Shown: in pieces, positions 27,320-37,081 of the stretch | How positions within the stretch are numbered: the first letter of the stretch is position 1 | Layout of the letters: every line of letters starts with the position of its first letter | From: Kineosporiaceae bacterium SCSIO 59966 | GTDB taxonomy: Bacteria; Actinomycetota; Actinomycetes; Actinomycetales; SCSIO-59966 | NCBI GenBank assembly: GCA_020881835.1 | Contig: CP052876.1 | Coordinates: 1,364,001 to 1,428,000, forward strand | Reading direction: 5' to 3' | Length of the DNA: 64,000 nt | Program-made: the position numbers and the translations under genes | Notes under the pieces: generated by a model | The model's database searches: none | Seen by the model: the letters and a program-made list of their open reading frames with translations, nothing else | What the model was told of the DNA's origin: nothing

Positions 27320-28150
27320 TCAGCGCCGGTCGGTGACCAGGACGGCCGTGCCCGGCAGCAGCCGGCCGCGGGTCGGGCTCCAGCCACCCCAGACGTGCTC
27401 GTGCCCGGGCGGCCACGGCGGCTCGACGAGGTCGACGAGGTCGAACCCGGCCCCGACCACGAGCCGTACCCAGTCCCCGAGCGTCCGGTGGTACTCGGCG
27501 TACAGCACGGTGCCGTCCGCGGCCACCTCGGCGTACGGCGTCCGGTCGAAGTACGAGCGGACGGCGGTCAGTCCCCCGGGCCCGGGGTCGTCGGGGAACG
27601 CCCACCGGACGGGATGGGTCACCGAGAACACCCAGCGCCCGGCCGGGCGCAGCACCCGGTGCACCTCGGCGAGCACGCCGGCGGCGTCCGCGACGAACGG
27701 CAGCGCGCCGTAGGCGGAGAACGCCACGTCGACGGACCCGTCCGCCAGCGGCAGCCGCCCGGCGTCCGCCTGCACCACCGGCACCCCGACGCCGGCCCGG
27801 GCGTCCAGCTCCCGGCTGCGCGCCAGCATCCCCGCGGACACGTCGACACCGAGCACCAGCGCACCACGGGCCGCCGCCCAGCGGGCGCCCTGAGCCGCTC
27901 CGCAGCCGACCTCGAGCAGCCGGCGGCCGGTGACGTCGCCGAGCAGGCCTGCGTCGTCCTCGTCCAGCCCCTCCGGGCCCCAGCGCAGGCGGGCGTCCCC
28001 GAGGAACGCGCCGTGCTCGGCGAGGTAGGCGCCGGACTGCTCGTCCCACCAGCGGCGGGTGCCCCGGCCCGCGGCGTCCGGGTCCACCGGCAGGTACCCG
28101 GCCCGGGCGAGGCGGGCGGCGGCGGGCAGGTCGGTCGGGGGAGTGCTCAC
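27320..28150 (-). CDS. Class I SAM-dependent methyltransferase
   Basis: A 276-residue methyltransferase. The SAM-binding motif I is LLEVGCGAAQGARWAAARG, the acidic residue after strand 2 is in LGVDVSAGMLARS, and motif IV-like VDVAFSAYGALPFV follows. The N-terminus (GTRRWWDEQSGAYLAEHG) is typical of a widespread actinobacterial group with no known substrate. The GTG start is six bases from CACACT on the minus strand, a possible leaderless promoter. It converges on polA. Confidence 0.87.
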   Translation of the reverse strand: MSTPPTDLPAAARLARAGYLPVDPDAAGRGTRRWWDEQSGAYLAEHGAFLGDARLRWGPEGLDEDDAGLLGDVTGRRLLEVGCGAAQGARWAAARGALVLGVDVSAGMLARSRELDARAGVGVPVVQADAGRLPLADGSVDVAFSAYGALPFVADAAGVLAEVHRVLRPAGRWVFSVTHPVRWAFPDDPGPGGLTAVRSYFDRTPYAEVAADGTVLYAEYHRTLGDWVRLVVGAGFDLVDLVEPPWPPGHEHVWGGWSPTRGRLLPGTAVLVTDRR

Positions 28151-28167
28151 CGGACCAGTGTGGGCTT

Positions 28168-28196
28168 TTGACCGGCCCCTGGTCCGGCAGTAGGCT
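28168..28196 (+). promoter_or_regulatory. rpsA promoter
   Basis: TTGACC (28168-28173), 17 bases, TAGGCT (28191-28196): the best match to a sigma-70-type promoter in the window. It gives a leader of about 90 bases before the rpsA ATG, enough for autoregulation by S1, although no structure is obvious. Confidence 0.75.
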
Positions 28197-28292
28197 GGCT
28201 GAGCGCGTGTCGTGTGCGCGGGTTACTCCTGCGCACCTCCTCCCGCACCGTCCCTGCCCCTTCCAACCAGTCCGTATCGGAGCCCCTACTAC

Positions 28293-29789
28293 ATGACCGC
28301 CACCACCGAGCAGTCGACCACCCCGCAGGTCGCCGTCAACGACATCGGCTCGAGCGAAGACTTCCTCGCCGCCATCGACGCGACCATCAAGTACTTCAAC
28401 GACGGGGACATCGTCTCCGGCCAGATCGTCAAGGTCGACCGTGACGAGGTCCTGCTCGACATCGGGTACAAGACCGAGGGCGTGATCCCCTCCCGCGAGC
28501 TGTCGATCAAGCACGACGTGGACCCCTCCGAGGTGGTCCAGGTCGGCGACGAGGTCGAGGCCCTCGTCCTCCAGAAGGAGGACAAGGAGGGGCGTCTCAT
28601 CCTGTCCAAGAAGCGCGCGCAGTACGAGCGGGCCTGGGGCACGATCGAGAAGATCAAGGAAGAGGACGGCGTCGTCACCGGCACCGTCATCGAGGTCGTC
28701 AAGGGCGGCCTCATCCTCGACATCGGCCTGCGGGGCTTCCTGCCGGCGTCGCTGGTCGAGATGCGGCGGGTCCGGGACCTGCAGCCGTACGTCGGCCAGG
28801 AGCTCGAGGCGAAGATCATCGAGCTGGACAAGAACCGCAACAACGTCGTGCTGTCCCGCCGGGCCTGGCTCGAGCAGACCCAGTCCGCGGTCCGGCAGAA
28901 CTTCCTGCAGACCCTGCAGAAGGGCCAGGTCCGCACCGGCGTCGTGTCGTCGATCGTCAACTTCGGGGCGTTCGTCGACCTCGGCGGCGTCGACGGTCTC
29001 GTGCACGTGTCCGAGCTGTCCTGGAAGCACATCGACCACCCGAGCGAGGTCGTGGAGGTGGGCCAGGAGGTCACCGTCGAGGTCCTCGACGTCGACATGG
29101 ACCGTGAGCGGGTCTCCCTGTCCCTCAAGGCGACGATGGAGGACCCGTGGCAGCAGTTCGCCCGGACCCACGCCATCGGCCAGGTCGTCCCGGGCAAGGT
29201 CACCAAGCTCGTCCCGTTCGGCGCGTTCGTCCGGGTCGAGGACGGCATCGAGGGTCTCGTGCACATCTCCGAGCTGGCGGTGCGGCACGTGGAGGTCCCC
29301 GAGCAGGTCGTCCAGGTGAACGACGAGATCTTCGTCAAGGTCATCGACATCGACCTCGAGCGTCGCCGGATCTCGCTGTCGCTCAAGCAGGCCAACGAGG
29401 GCGTCGACCTGACCTCCGAGGACTTCGACCCGTCGCTGTACGGCATGGCGCAGGAGTACGACGAGGCCGGCAACTACAAGTACCCCGAGGGCTTTGACCC
29501 GGAGACCAACGAGTGGCTCGAGGGGTACGAGACCCAGCGCGAGGAGTGGGAGCGGCAGTACGCCGAGGCCCACGCCCGCTGGGAGGCCCACAAGAAGCAG
29601 GTCGAGGCCGCCGCCAACGCCGAGGCCGAGGCGCAGAACGAGACGAAGACCTCGTACTCCTCCGAGGGCTCGGCGCCCGCGCCGGCCCCGAGCGCCGGGC
29701 CGACTCCGGCGGCCCCCGCCAACGAGGGCACGCTGGCCTCCGACGAGGCGCTCGCTGCGCTGCGGGAGAAGCTGACCGGCAACGGCTGA
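28293..29789 (+). CDS. rpsA: 30S ribosomal protein S1
   Basis: An RNA-binding ribosomal protein of 498 residues with four S1 (OB-fold) domains at about 33-105, 120-190, 205-275 and 290-362 (cores such as VLLDIGYKTEGVIP, LILDIGLRGFLPAS and GAFVDLGGVDGLVHVSELSW). Four domains is the actinobacterial form. The C-terminal 130 residues are acidic, then Ala/Pro-rich, and contain an EEWERQYAEAHARWEAHKKQ helix. ATG 28293 is the first good start after the promoter. Confidence 0.96.
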   Translation: MTATTEQSTTPQVAVNDIGSSEDFLAAIDATIKYFNDGDIVSGQIVKVDRDEVLLDIGYKTEGVIPSRELSIKHDVDPSEVVQVGDEVEALVLQKEDKEGRLILSKKRAQYERAWGTIEKIKEEDGVVTGTVIEVVKGGLILDIGLRGFLPASLVEMRRVRDLQPYVGQELEAKIIELDKNRNNVVLSRRAWLEQTQSAVRQNFLQTLQKGQVRTGVVSSIVNFGAFVDLGGVDGLVHVSELSWKHIDHPSEVVEVGQEVTVEVLDVDMDRERVSLSLKATMEDPWQQFARTHAIGQVVPGKVTKLVPFGAFVRVEDGIEGLVHISELAVRHVEVPEQVVQVNDEIFVKVIDIDLERRRISLSLKQANEGVDLTSEDFDPSLYGMAQEYDEAGNYKYPEGFDPETNEWLEGYETQREEWERQYAEAHARWEAHKKQVEAAANAEAEAQNETKTSYSSEGSAPAPAPSAGPTPAAPANEGTLASDEALAALREKLTGNG

Positions 29790-29804
29790 TCCCTCCGCTG
29801 TCCC

Positions 29805-29840
29805 GACGGGGCCCGGTACCGCGAGGTGCCGGGCCCCGTC
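29805..29840 (+). terminator. rpsA terminator
   Basis: 16-bp stem, 29805-29820 with 29825-29840, one G-T wobble, loop GCGA. It lies between rpsA and the convergent ligase gene and may serve both. Confidence 0.85.
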
Positions 29841-29873
29841 GCCGTCTCGGGCTCTGTCACCGTCCCGGCTCGG

Positions 29874-31268
29874 TCACCGGGGCGGCGGCGCCGCACCGGT
29901 CAGCCGGTCCGCGAGCTCCAGACGGCGGACCTTCCCGCTGGAGGTCCGGGGCAGGTCCCGCTCGTCGAGGACGTGGACGTCCTTGGGACGTCGCGCGGGG
30001 GGCAGGTGCTCACGGGCGAACGCCGTCACGTCGCCGGCCGTGGCGGGGGACCGGTCCGTCGGGACGACGACCGCCTCCAGCCGCTGACCCCACCGCTCGT
30101 CCGGCACGCCGACGACGACCACCTCCCGGACGCCGGGACACCGGGACAGCACCCGCTCCACCTCGAGCGGGTAGACGTTGACCCCGCCGGTGATGACGAG
30201 ATCCTCCCGTCGTCCGGTGAGGTAGAGGAACCCGTCGGCGTCCAGGCGGCCGTGGTCCCCGACCGTGAACGCGGGACCAGCCGGGGTGTGCCGCCACGCC
30301 TGCGCCGTCCGCTCGGGGTCGCCCCAGTAGCTGAACCGGGCCCAGGGCGGCACCGCGCACCAGATGGTGCCGTCCGCGTCGACCGACAGGGTCCGTCCGG
30401 CGCGGGCCCGCCCCACGGTGCCCGGTCGCTCCAGCCACTGCGCCGCCGGGCAGGCGGTGAACTGACCCTCGGTGGCACCGTAGAACTCCCACACCGGCTC
30501 GGTGCCGACGACGTCGATCAGCCAGCGCCGCACCGGGTCCGGGCACGGGGCCCCGGCGTGCGCGACGAGCCGGAAGCCGCGCAGCGCCTCGCGCACCGGG
30601 CCGGGGTCGGTGACGGCGCGCTCGTGCAGCCGTTGCAGCTGGGCGGGCGCGGTGAACAGGGTGGTGGGCCGGTGCTGCCGGCACGCCTGCAGGAAGCCGT
30701 CCACGGTGAACCGGCCGGGGACCACCACCGACCCTCCGGCGTACAGCGTGGCGAGGGCGAACCGCAGCGGCGCCGAGTGGTGCAGCGGGGAGACGACCAG
30801 GTGCACGTCGGCCGGGCCGAGCCCCCACTGCTCGATCTCCTCGCCCCACAGCCGCCGGGCGTCGTCCTGCGTCAGGAGCCCGCTCCACACGCCCTTGCGC
30901 CGGCCGGTGGTCCCGGAGGTGTAGTGCATCGGGCGGGCGAGGGGGACGGGGGACAGCGGAAGGGGCGACGCGGTCGACGGCACGGCCGGGTGCTCGCCGG
31001 CGCGGACGAGCCCGGCCAGGTCGTCCCCGTCCCGGACGACGAGGGCCGGGTCGGCGTCCGCCAGCACCTCGGCCAGCTCGTCCGCCGGCGTCCCGGGGTC
31101 GAGCACCACCGGCACGACCCCGGCCCGTAGCGCCGCGAGGGCCACGGCGACCAGGGCGGGCGACCCGGGGACGACGAGCGCGACCCGGTCCCCGCGGCGC
31201 ACTCCGGCGGCGTGCAGGGCGCTGGCGACATGGCCGGCCACGGCATCCGCCTGCGCCGCGGTCACCAC
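29874..31268 (-). CDS. AMP-forming acyl-CoA ligase, o-succinylbenzoate-CoA-ligase-like
   Basis: Activates a carboxylic acid as acyl-AMP and then acyl-CoA. About 464 residues, short for the ANL superfamily. Motifs: MHYTSGTTGRRKGVWSG (P-loop), FYGATEGQ, GDHGRLDADGFLYLTGR, GGVNVYPLEVE and the lysine in SSGKVRR. MenE or a fatty-acid ligase are both possible. The start is uncertain. GTG 31268 has GGAGG eight bases upstream, but GTGs at 31283 and 31307 lie in a tandem repeat coding VEVG units. The longest frame (to 31373) runs into a copy of the intergenic repeat and is not credible. Confidence 0.78.
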   Translation of the reverse strand: MVTAAQADAVAGHVASALHAAGVRRGDRVALVVPGSPALVAVALAALRAGVVPVVLDPGTPADELAEVLADADPALVVRDGDDLAGLVRAGEHPAVPSTASPLPLSPVPLARPMHYTSGTTGRRKGVWSGLLTQDDARRLWGEEIEQWGLGPADVHLVVSPLHHSAPLRFALATLYAGGSVVVPGRFTVDGFLQACRQHRPTTLFTAPAQLQRLHERAVTDPGPVREALRGFRLVAHAGAPCPDPVRRWLIDVVGTEPVWEFYGATEGQFTACPAAQWLERPGTVGRARAGRTLSVDADGTIWCAVPPWARFSYWGDPERTAQAWRHTPAGPAFTVGDHGRLDADGFLYLTGRREDLVITGGVNVYPLEVERVLSRCPGVREVVVVGVPDERWGQRLEAVVVPTDRSPATAGDVTAFAREHLPPARRPKDVHVLDERDLPRTSSGKVRRLELADRLTGAAPPPR

Positions 31269-31310
31269 GTCGCCGACCTCCACGCCGACCTCCGCGCCGA
31301 CCTCCACGCC
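31269..31310 (-). repeat. 12-base tandem repeat at the ligase start
   Basis: GACCTCCACGCC-type units occur three to four times on the plus strand at about 31276-31311. Read on the minus strand they give alternating VEVG and GTG codons, which is why the start of the ligase gene is hard to fix. Confidence 0.7.
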
Positions 31311-31351
31311 GGCATGCTGCCACGCTCCACGGCCCCGCGCCCAACCCCCTT

Positions 31352-31375
31352 GGTGATCATGCAATCCCGCCACCC
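31352..31375 (+). repeat. Intergenic repeat core left of the IS element
   Basis: A complete copy of the core preceded by CCAACCCCCTT. Removing the insertion sequence would bring the next core (33106) to 47 bases downstream, the spacing expected for this repeat's tandem arrays (35-57 bases elsewhere). Confidence 0.92.
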
Positions 31376-31496
31376 CGGGCTGCCCGCGCTCAACCCCTTC
31401 GTAGTAATGGCGTTCTGGGAGGGGGTTCGCATAGAACGTCCTCCTGTGTACACGTCTCGGGCTTGGTGTCCCAACGCGATGAACAGGAGGACGTCC

Positions 31497-32843
31497 ATGG
31501 GTAATGGTACGGGTTTGACTCGGGGTGATCGGCGGCGTAACGAGCGGCGGGCCCGGCTGCGTGCGGCGGTGCCGGCGTCGGCTGCGGTGGTGGGGGTTGA
31601 TCTGGGGGAGGACACCCAGATGGTGGTGGTCACTGACCGGGACTGCCGGGTGCTGGCCCGGCGGGTGTTCAAGGGCAAGGCGTGGGAGCTGGGGCCGGTC
31701 CTGGACTGGGCGGTGCAGCAGGCTGCGCGGGCCGGGTTCACGGCGGTGACGTTGGCGTGTGAGCCGACCGGGTCACGGTGGATGGCGGTGCAGGACGCCG
31801 CCTTCGAGCGGGACCTGCTGGTGGTGTGTGTGCAGCCGCTGGCCGCGGCCCGGGCCCGGGAGGAGGAGGACTACACCCGGGACAAGTCCGACTACAAGGA
31901 TGCGGTGCTGATCGCCCGGTTGGCCGGTGAGCTGCGCTGCTACGTCCCCGAACGTGTGGAGGAGCAGTGGGCGGTGCTGCGGCACCTCGGTCGCCGTCGT
32001 GGTGAGCTGATCACCCGGTCGACCCGGGCGGTGCTGCAGCTGCGTGACCTGCTCGCGGTGGGCTGGCCCACGGTCCTGACGGCGGCGAGCAAGCCGTTCG
32101 AGTCGATGACCTGGCAGGCGTCGGTGGCGGTGGTGCTGGACCGCTGCAACGGTGACCCGGCCCGGCTGCGGCGGATGGGCCTGGCCCGGTTCACCGACGC
32201 GGTGCGCCGTGAGCTGCCTCGTTGGGGTGGGCGCAAGATCCGCCGCCGGATCGTCGAGGGCGTGTTCGCCGCCCTCAACGACACCACCGGCGCGGTGGCC
32301 CGCCAGCGCGCCGGGGCGCTCAAACGCGCCGCCTGGGCGGTGGATGACCTGCGCGCCGCCCGCGCCCAGCAGCAGACCGTCGAGCAGGAGATGCTCACCG
32401 CCGTGGACGCCCTGGGCCTGAGTGACCCGCTGGCCTCGATCCCCGGGCTGTCCCTGCCGGCTGCCGCGCAGATCCTCGCCGAGGCCGGTGACCCGACCCG
32501 CTTCGACAGCGCACGGTCCCTGGTCAAGCACGCCGGGCTGAACCCGGTGGAGAACACCTCGGCCACCTTCCGCGGCCGCACCCGCACCTCCAAACGCGGC
32601 CGCCCCGGGCTGCGGCTGGCCGCCTGGCGTGCCACCTGGACGGTGATCCGGCACAACCCGGTCCTGGCCGCCCGCCACGCCCACCTGACCAGCCGCCAGC
32701 ACAACCGGCTCACCCGCGCACAGGCCCACGTGGCCTGCGCCACGACCCTGCTGCGCTGGATCTACGCCGTCACCACCACCGGGCAGCGCTGGGACCCCCG
32801 GATCGCCGCCGGCCCCACCACCGAGGCCCCCATGGCCGCCTGA
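31497..32843 (+). CDS. IS110-family transposase (DEDD plus serine recombinase)
   Basis: 448 residues. The N-terminal RuvC-like domain has D35 (VVGVDLGED), E89 (LACEPTGSRW) and D132/D135 (DKSDYKDAVLIARL). A coiled region lies at about 265-300. The C-terminal Transposase_20 domain has LASIPGLSLPAAAQILAEAG, KHAGLNPVEN and the serine at about 365 in TSKRGRPGLR. All catalytic residues are present. ATG 31497 is preceded by AGGAGG at 31485-31490. It cuts and rejoins DNA without a long terminal repeat; in this family target and donor are chosen by an RNA from the element's non-coding end. Confidence 0.96.
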   Translation: MGNGTGLTRGDRRRNERRARLRAAVPASAAVVGVDLGEDTQMVVVTDRDCRVLARRVFKGKAWELGPVLDWAVQQAARAGFTAVTLACEPTGSRWMAVQDAAFERDLLVVCVQPLAAARAREEEDYTRDKSDYKDAVLIARLAGELRCYVPERVEEQWAVLRHLGRRRGELITRSTRAVLQLRDLLAVGWPTVLTAASKPFESMTWQASVAVVLDRCNGDPARLRRMGLARFTDAVRRELPRWGGRKIRRRIVEGVFAALNDTTGAVARQRAGALKRAAWAVDDLRAARAQQQTVEQEMLTAVDALGLSDPLASIPGLSLPAAAQILAEAGDPTRFDSARSLVKHAGLNPVENTSATFRGRTRTSKRGRPGLRLAAWRATWTVIRHNPVLAARHAHLTSRQHNRLTRAQAHVACATTLLRWIYAVTTTGQRWDPRIAAGPTTEAPMAA

Positions 32844-32864
32844 CCAGCACACCCGCCGACCCCG

Positions 32865-33020
32865 GCGGGGCGAGCTCGCACCTTCGTAGAGGGGAAACCC
32901 TTCCACCTCGATGATCACCATGAGCAGCCCCGCCAGGCCGCCAGGGAACCTCACAAGCTCGCTTGAACGCTGTTGGGACCCCAAGCCCACTTGCCAGCTA
33001 CGTAGAGACGAGGAACCCGA
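32865..33020 (+). ncRNA. Candidate bridge RNA of the IS110-family element
   Basis: Two loop-like blocks lie in the order known for bridge RNAs. Target block: AAACCCT (32895-32901) resembles left flank AACCCCT (31392-31398), 6 of 7. ATGATCACCA (32911-32920) is the exact complement of right flank TGGTGATCAT (33105-33114). GGGG (32891-32894) and CCCC (32928-32931) could close the block. Donor block: CTTGAACGCT (32962-32971) matches the element's right end CTCTTACGCT (33096-33105) at 7 of 10, including ACGCT. CTACGTAG (32998-33005) matches the complement of CTTCGTAG (31397-31404) at 7 of 8. CTCG/CGAG (32958-32961, 33009-33012) closes it and TTGGG/CCCAA forms an apical hairpin. Ends are estimated. 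Confidence 0.7.
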
Positions 33021-33105
33021 CCCCGGCCACCCCCCCGGCGGGGACCCCACACACCACCAACAAGATCAACACGACCCAAGACCTTGACGTGAAACCTCTT
33101 ACGCT

Positions 33106-33129
33106 GGTGATCATGCAATCCCGCCACCC
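33106..33129 (+). repeat. Intergenic repeat core right of the IS element
   Basis: A complete core directly abutting the right end of the element; its upstream half-unit is at 31381-31398 on the other side. Its first bases are the predicted right target. Confidence 0.9.
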
Positions 33130-33170
33130 GGCTCTAGAACGCATGTTCGACTGTGGCGTACGCTCACGTC

Positions 33171-33809
33171 ATGCCGGCCCTGCTGCAGACCTCGTTGCTC
33201 GACGGCCTCGCCAGCTCGGAGGGGCCCGCGCTCGGTGACCTGCGCGCCCTGCGCCGCACCGAGCTCGGGCGTGGTGCCTGGGTCGACGTCCTGCCCGGCT
33301 GGGTGTCCGGCTCCGACGACGTGTTCGTGGACCTCGTCACTGGTGTGCCGTGGCGGGAGGAGCAGCGCCGGATGTACGACCGGGTCGTCGAGGTGCCGCG
33401 GCTGCTGTGCTGGTACGGCGAGGGCGCCGCGCTGCCGGCCCCGGTGCTGGCCGAGGCGCGGGACCGGCTGTCGGCGCACTACGCCGCCGAGCTGGGGGAG
33501 CCGCTGCGCACCGCCGGCCTGTGCTACTACCGCGACGGCCGGGACAGCGTGGCCTGGCACGGGGACCGGATCGGCCGCGGCCGCACCAGCGACACGGTGG
33601 TGGCCATCATCTCCTTCGGGGCGCCGCGGCGGCTGCTGCTGCGCCCCACCGGGGGCGGTGGCGCCACCCACGGCTTCGCCCTCGGCCACGGGGACCTGCT
33701 CGTCATGGGCGGGTCGTGCCAGCGGACCTGGGAGCACGCGGTCCCCAAGACGGCGTCACCGGTCGGGCCGCGGATCAGCGTCCAGCTCCGGCCCCGCGGC
33801 GTCCGCTGA
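33171..33809 (+). CDS. AlkB-like 2-oxoglutarate/Fe(II) dioxygenase
   Basis: A 212-residue protein of the AlkB family, which oxidatively removes alkyl groups from nucleic acid bases. The iron ligands are H130 and D132 (AWHGDRIG) and H189 (TWEHAVPK). The 2-oxoglutarate arginines are in RISVQLRPR (R201, R207). YYRDGRDSVAWHGD is the family's nucleotide-recognition strand. ATG 33171 follows TACGCT (33159-33164) by six bases, so it is probably leaderless. Its promoter starts only 30 bases after the repeat next to the IS element. Confidence 0.88.
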   Translation: MPALLQTSLLDGLASSEGPALGDLRALRRTELGRGAWVDVLPGWVSGSDDVFVDLVTGVPWREEQRRMYDRVVEVPRLLCWYGEGAALPAPVLAEARDRLSAHYAAELGEPLRTAGLCYYRDGRDSVAWHGDRIGRGRTSDTVVAIISFGAPRRLLLRPTGGGGATHGFALGHGDLLVMGGSCQRTWEHAVPKTASPVGPRISVQLRPRGVR

Positions 33810-33833
33810 GCCGCCGGGCCTACCCTGGCCGGC

Positions 33834-34766
33834 GTGCTGCGAGTGGGACTGACCGGGGGGACCGGGGCCGGCAAGTCCTCCGTCGCCCGACGGCTCAGCG
33901 AGCTGGGTGCCGTCGTCGTGGACGCCGACGCCCTGGCCCGGGAGGTCCTCGCGCCCGGGTCCGAGGGGCTGGCGGCGGTGGTCGCCGAGTTCGGCCCCGA
34001 GGTGCTGGACGGCGACGGCGGGCTCGACCGAGCGGCCCTGGCGCGGGTGGTCTTCGCCGACGCCGACCGCCGGGCCGCCCTCGAGCGCATCACCCACCCC
34101 CGGATCGCCGCCCTCACCGCACAACAGGTGGCGGCGGCGCCCGCGGACGCCGTCGTCGTCCACGACGTCCCGCTGCTCGTCGAGAAGGGGATGGGCGCCG
34201 GCTACCACCTCGTCGTCGTCGTGCACGCTCCCGCTGCCGAGCGGGTGCGCCGGCTGGTGGCGCACCGGGGGATGACCGCCGAGGACGCGTGGTCACGGGT
34301 GCGGGCCCAGGCGAGTGACGACGAGCGCCGGGCGGCCGCGGACGTGTGGCTGGACAACTCCGGGACGCCGGCCGACCTCGCTGCGGCGGTGGACGACCTG
34401 TGGCGCGCACGGCTGGTGCCGTACGAGGAGAACGTCCGCCTCGGACGCCCGGCGCCCGGGTGGGCCGACGGCGGGACGGGCCAACGGCCGGACGCGGGAG
34501 CCGGTGCCCGGGTGGCGGCCCGGGTCGCGCACGCGGTGCGAGCGGTGCTGCCGGACGCGGAGGTCCGGGTGGACGCCGCCGCCCCGCTGACCGTCGTGGT
34601 CCGCGGCGGCGTGGCCGCGGGCTCACCGGACGACGCGGCGCTCGCCGCGGCCCTTCGCGCGGCAGGGTTCCCCCCGGTGGCCGAGGGGGTGCACGCCTCG
34701 GCGGACCCCGGACTGCCGGCGCGGGTGCTGCTGGCGCGGCTCCCCGGTGCGGCGGCTTACCGTTGA
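33834..34766 (+). CDS. coaE: Dephospho-CoA kinase with unusual C-terminal extension
   Basis: The last step of coenzyme A synthesis. Residues 1-200 are the kinase: Walker A GLTGGTGAGKSS, VVDADALAREVL, DVPLLVEKGM and the lid LVAHRGMTAEDAWSRV. Residues about 200-310 are an Ala/Gly/Arg-rich extension (GARVAARVAHAVRAVLPDAEVRVDAAAPL). Many actinobacterial CoaE proteins carry a GrpB-like domain here; this one shows no clear GrpB motif. GTG 33834 is seven bases after TACCCT (33821-33826). It is followed closely by uvrB. Confidence 0.93.
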   Translation: MLRVGLTGGTGAGKSSVARRLSELGAVVVDADALAREVLAPGSEGLAAVVAEFGPEVLDGDGGLDRAALARVVFADADRRAALERITHPRIAALTAQQVAAAPADAVVVHDVPLLVEKGMGAGYHLVVVVHAPAAERVRRLVAHRGMTAEDAWSRVRAQASDDERRAAADVWLDNSGTPADLAAAVDDLWRARLVPYEENVRLGRPAPGWADGGTGQRPDAGAGARVAARVAHAVRAVLPDAEVRVDAAAPLTVVVRGGVAAGSPDDAALAAALRAAGFPPVAEGVHASADPGLPARVLLARLPGAAAYR

Positions 34767-34769
34767 CCC

Positions 34770-36875
<2,106 letters not shown>

Positions 36876-36885
36876 CGGTGAGCGG

Positions 36886-36919
36886 CCCGAGGGGCGCATC
36901 CCGGCATCTCGGGTAGAGT
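36886..36919 (+). promoter_or_regulatory. terC operon promoter region
   Basis: TAGAGT at 36914-36919 is a -10 box nine bases before the riboswitch. CCCGAG (36886-36891) can pair with CTCGGG (36908-36913) just upstream, a possible uvrB terminator that overlaps this promoter. Confidence 0.45.
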
Positions 36920-36927
36920 GGCAGCAC

Positions 36928-37025
36928 TCGGAGGGGAGTATCCCCATCGCAGTGCCCTCGTCATCCCGGTGTCTGCCACGGCGCCCGGGGGCACGGTCCG
37001 TCCCATGGGCGGGAGAGACCTCCGG
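36928..37025 (+). ncRNA. yybP-ykoY manganese riboswitch
   Basis: The closing stem CGGAGG (36929-36934) pairs with CCTCCG (37019-37024). The two conserved internal elements of this class are present: GGGGAGTA directly after the 5' strand, and GAGAGACC directly before the 3' strand. It sits upstream of two terC genes, the class's usual partners. Mn2+ binding would allow expression. The mode (transcription or translation) cannot be decided; GC-rich sequence 37031-37050 could be the expression platform. Confidence 0.87.
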
Positions 37026-37081
37026 TTGCTGTCCGCGCGCGGCGCCGCGTGCCCGACCGAGCTCCGGAGACCGATGTCCTG

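Larger units (their letters stand above)
31399..33105 (+). mobile_element. IS110-family insertion sequence, about 1.7 kb
   Basis: One DEDD transposase gene with a short left end (about 98 bases) and a longer non-coding right end (262 bases). There is no terminal inverted repeat or obvious target duplication beyond a CT dinucleotide at both edges (31397-31398 and 33104-33105); both are family traits. The edges are inferred: left flank ...TCAACCC-CT and right flank CT-GGTGATCATGC join into a normal repeat unit when the element is removed. The candidate guide RNA lies downstream of the gene, as in the IS1111-type group. It appears intact. Confidence 0.85.

Noticed and set aside
31376-31496. Bridge RNA in the left end of the IS element
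   Set aside because: This short stretch shows no segments complementary to the target repeat; the right end carries all four.
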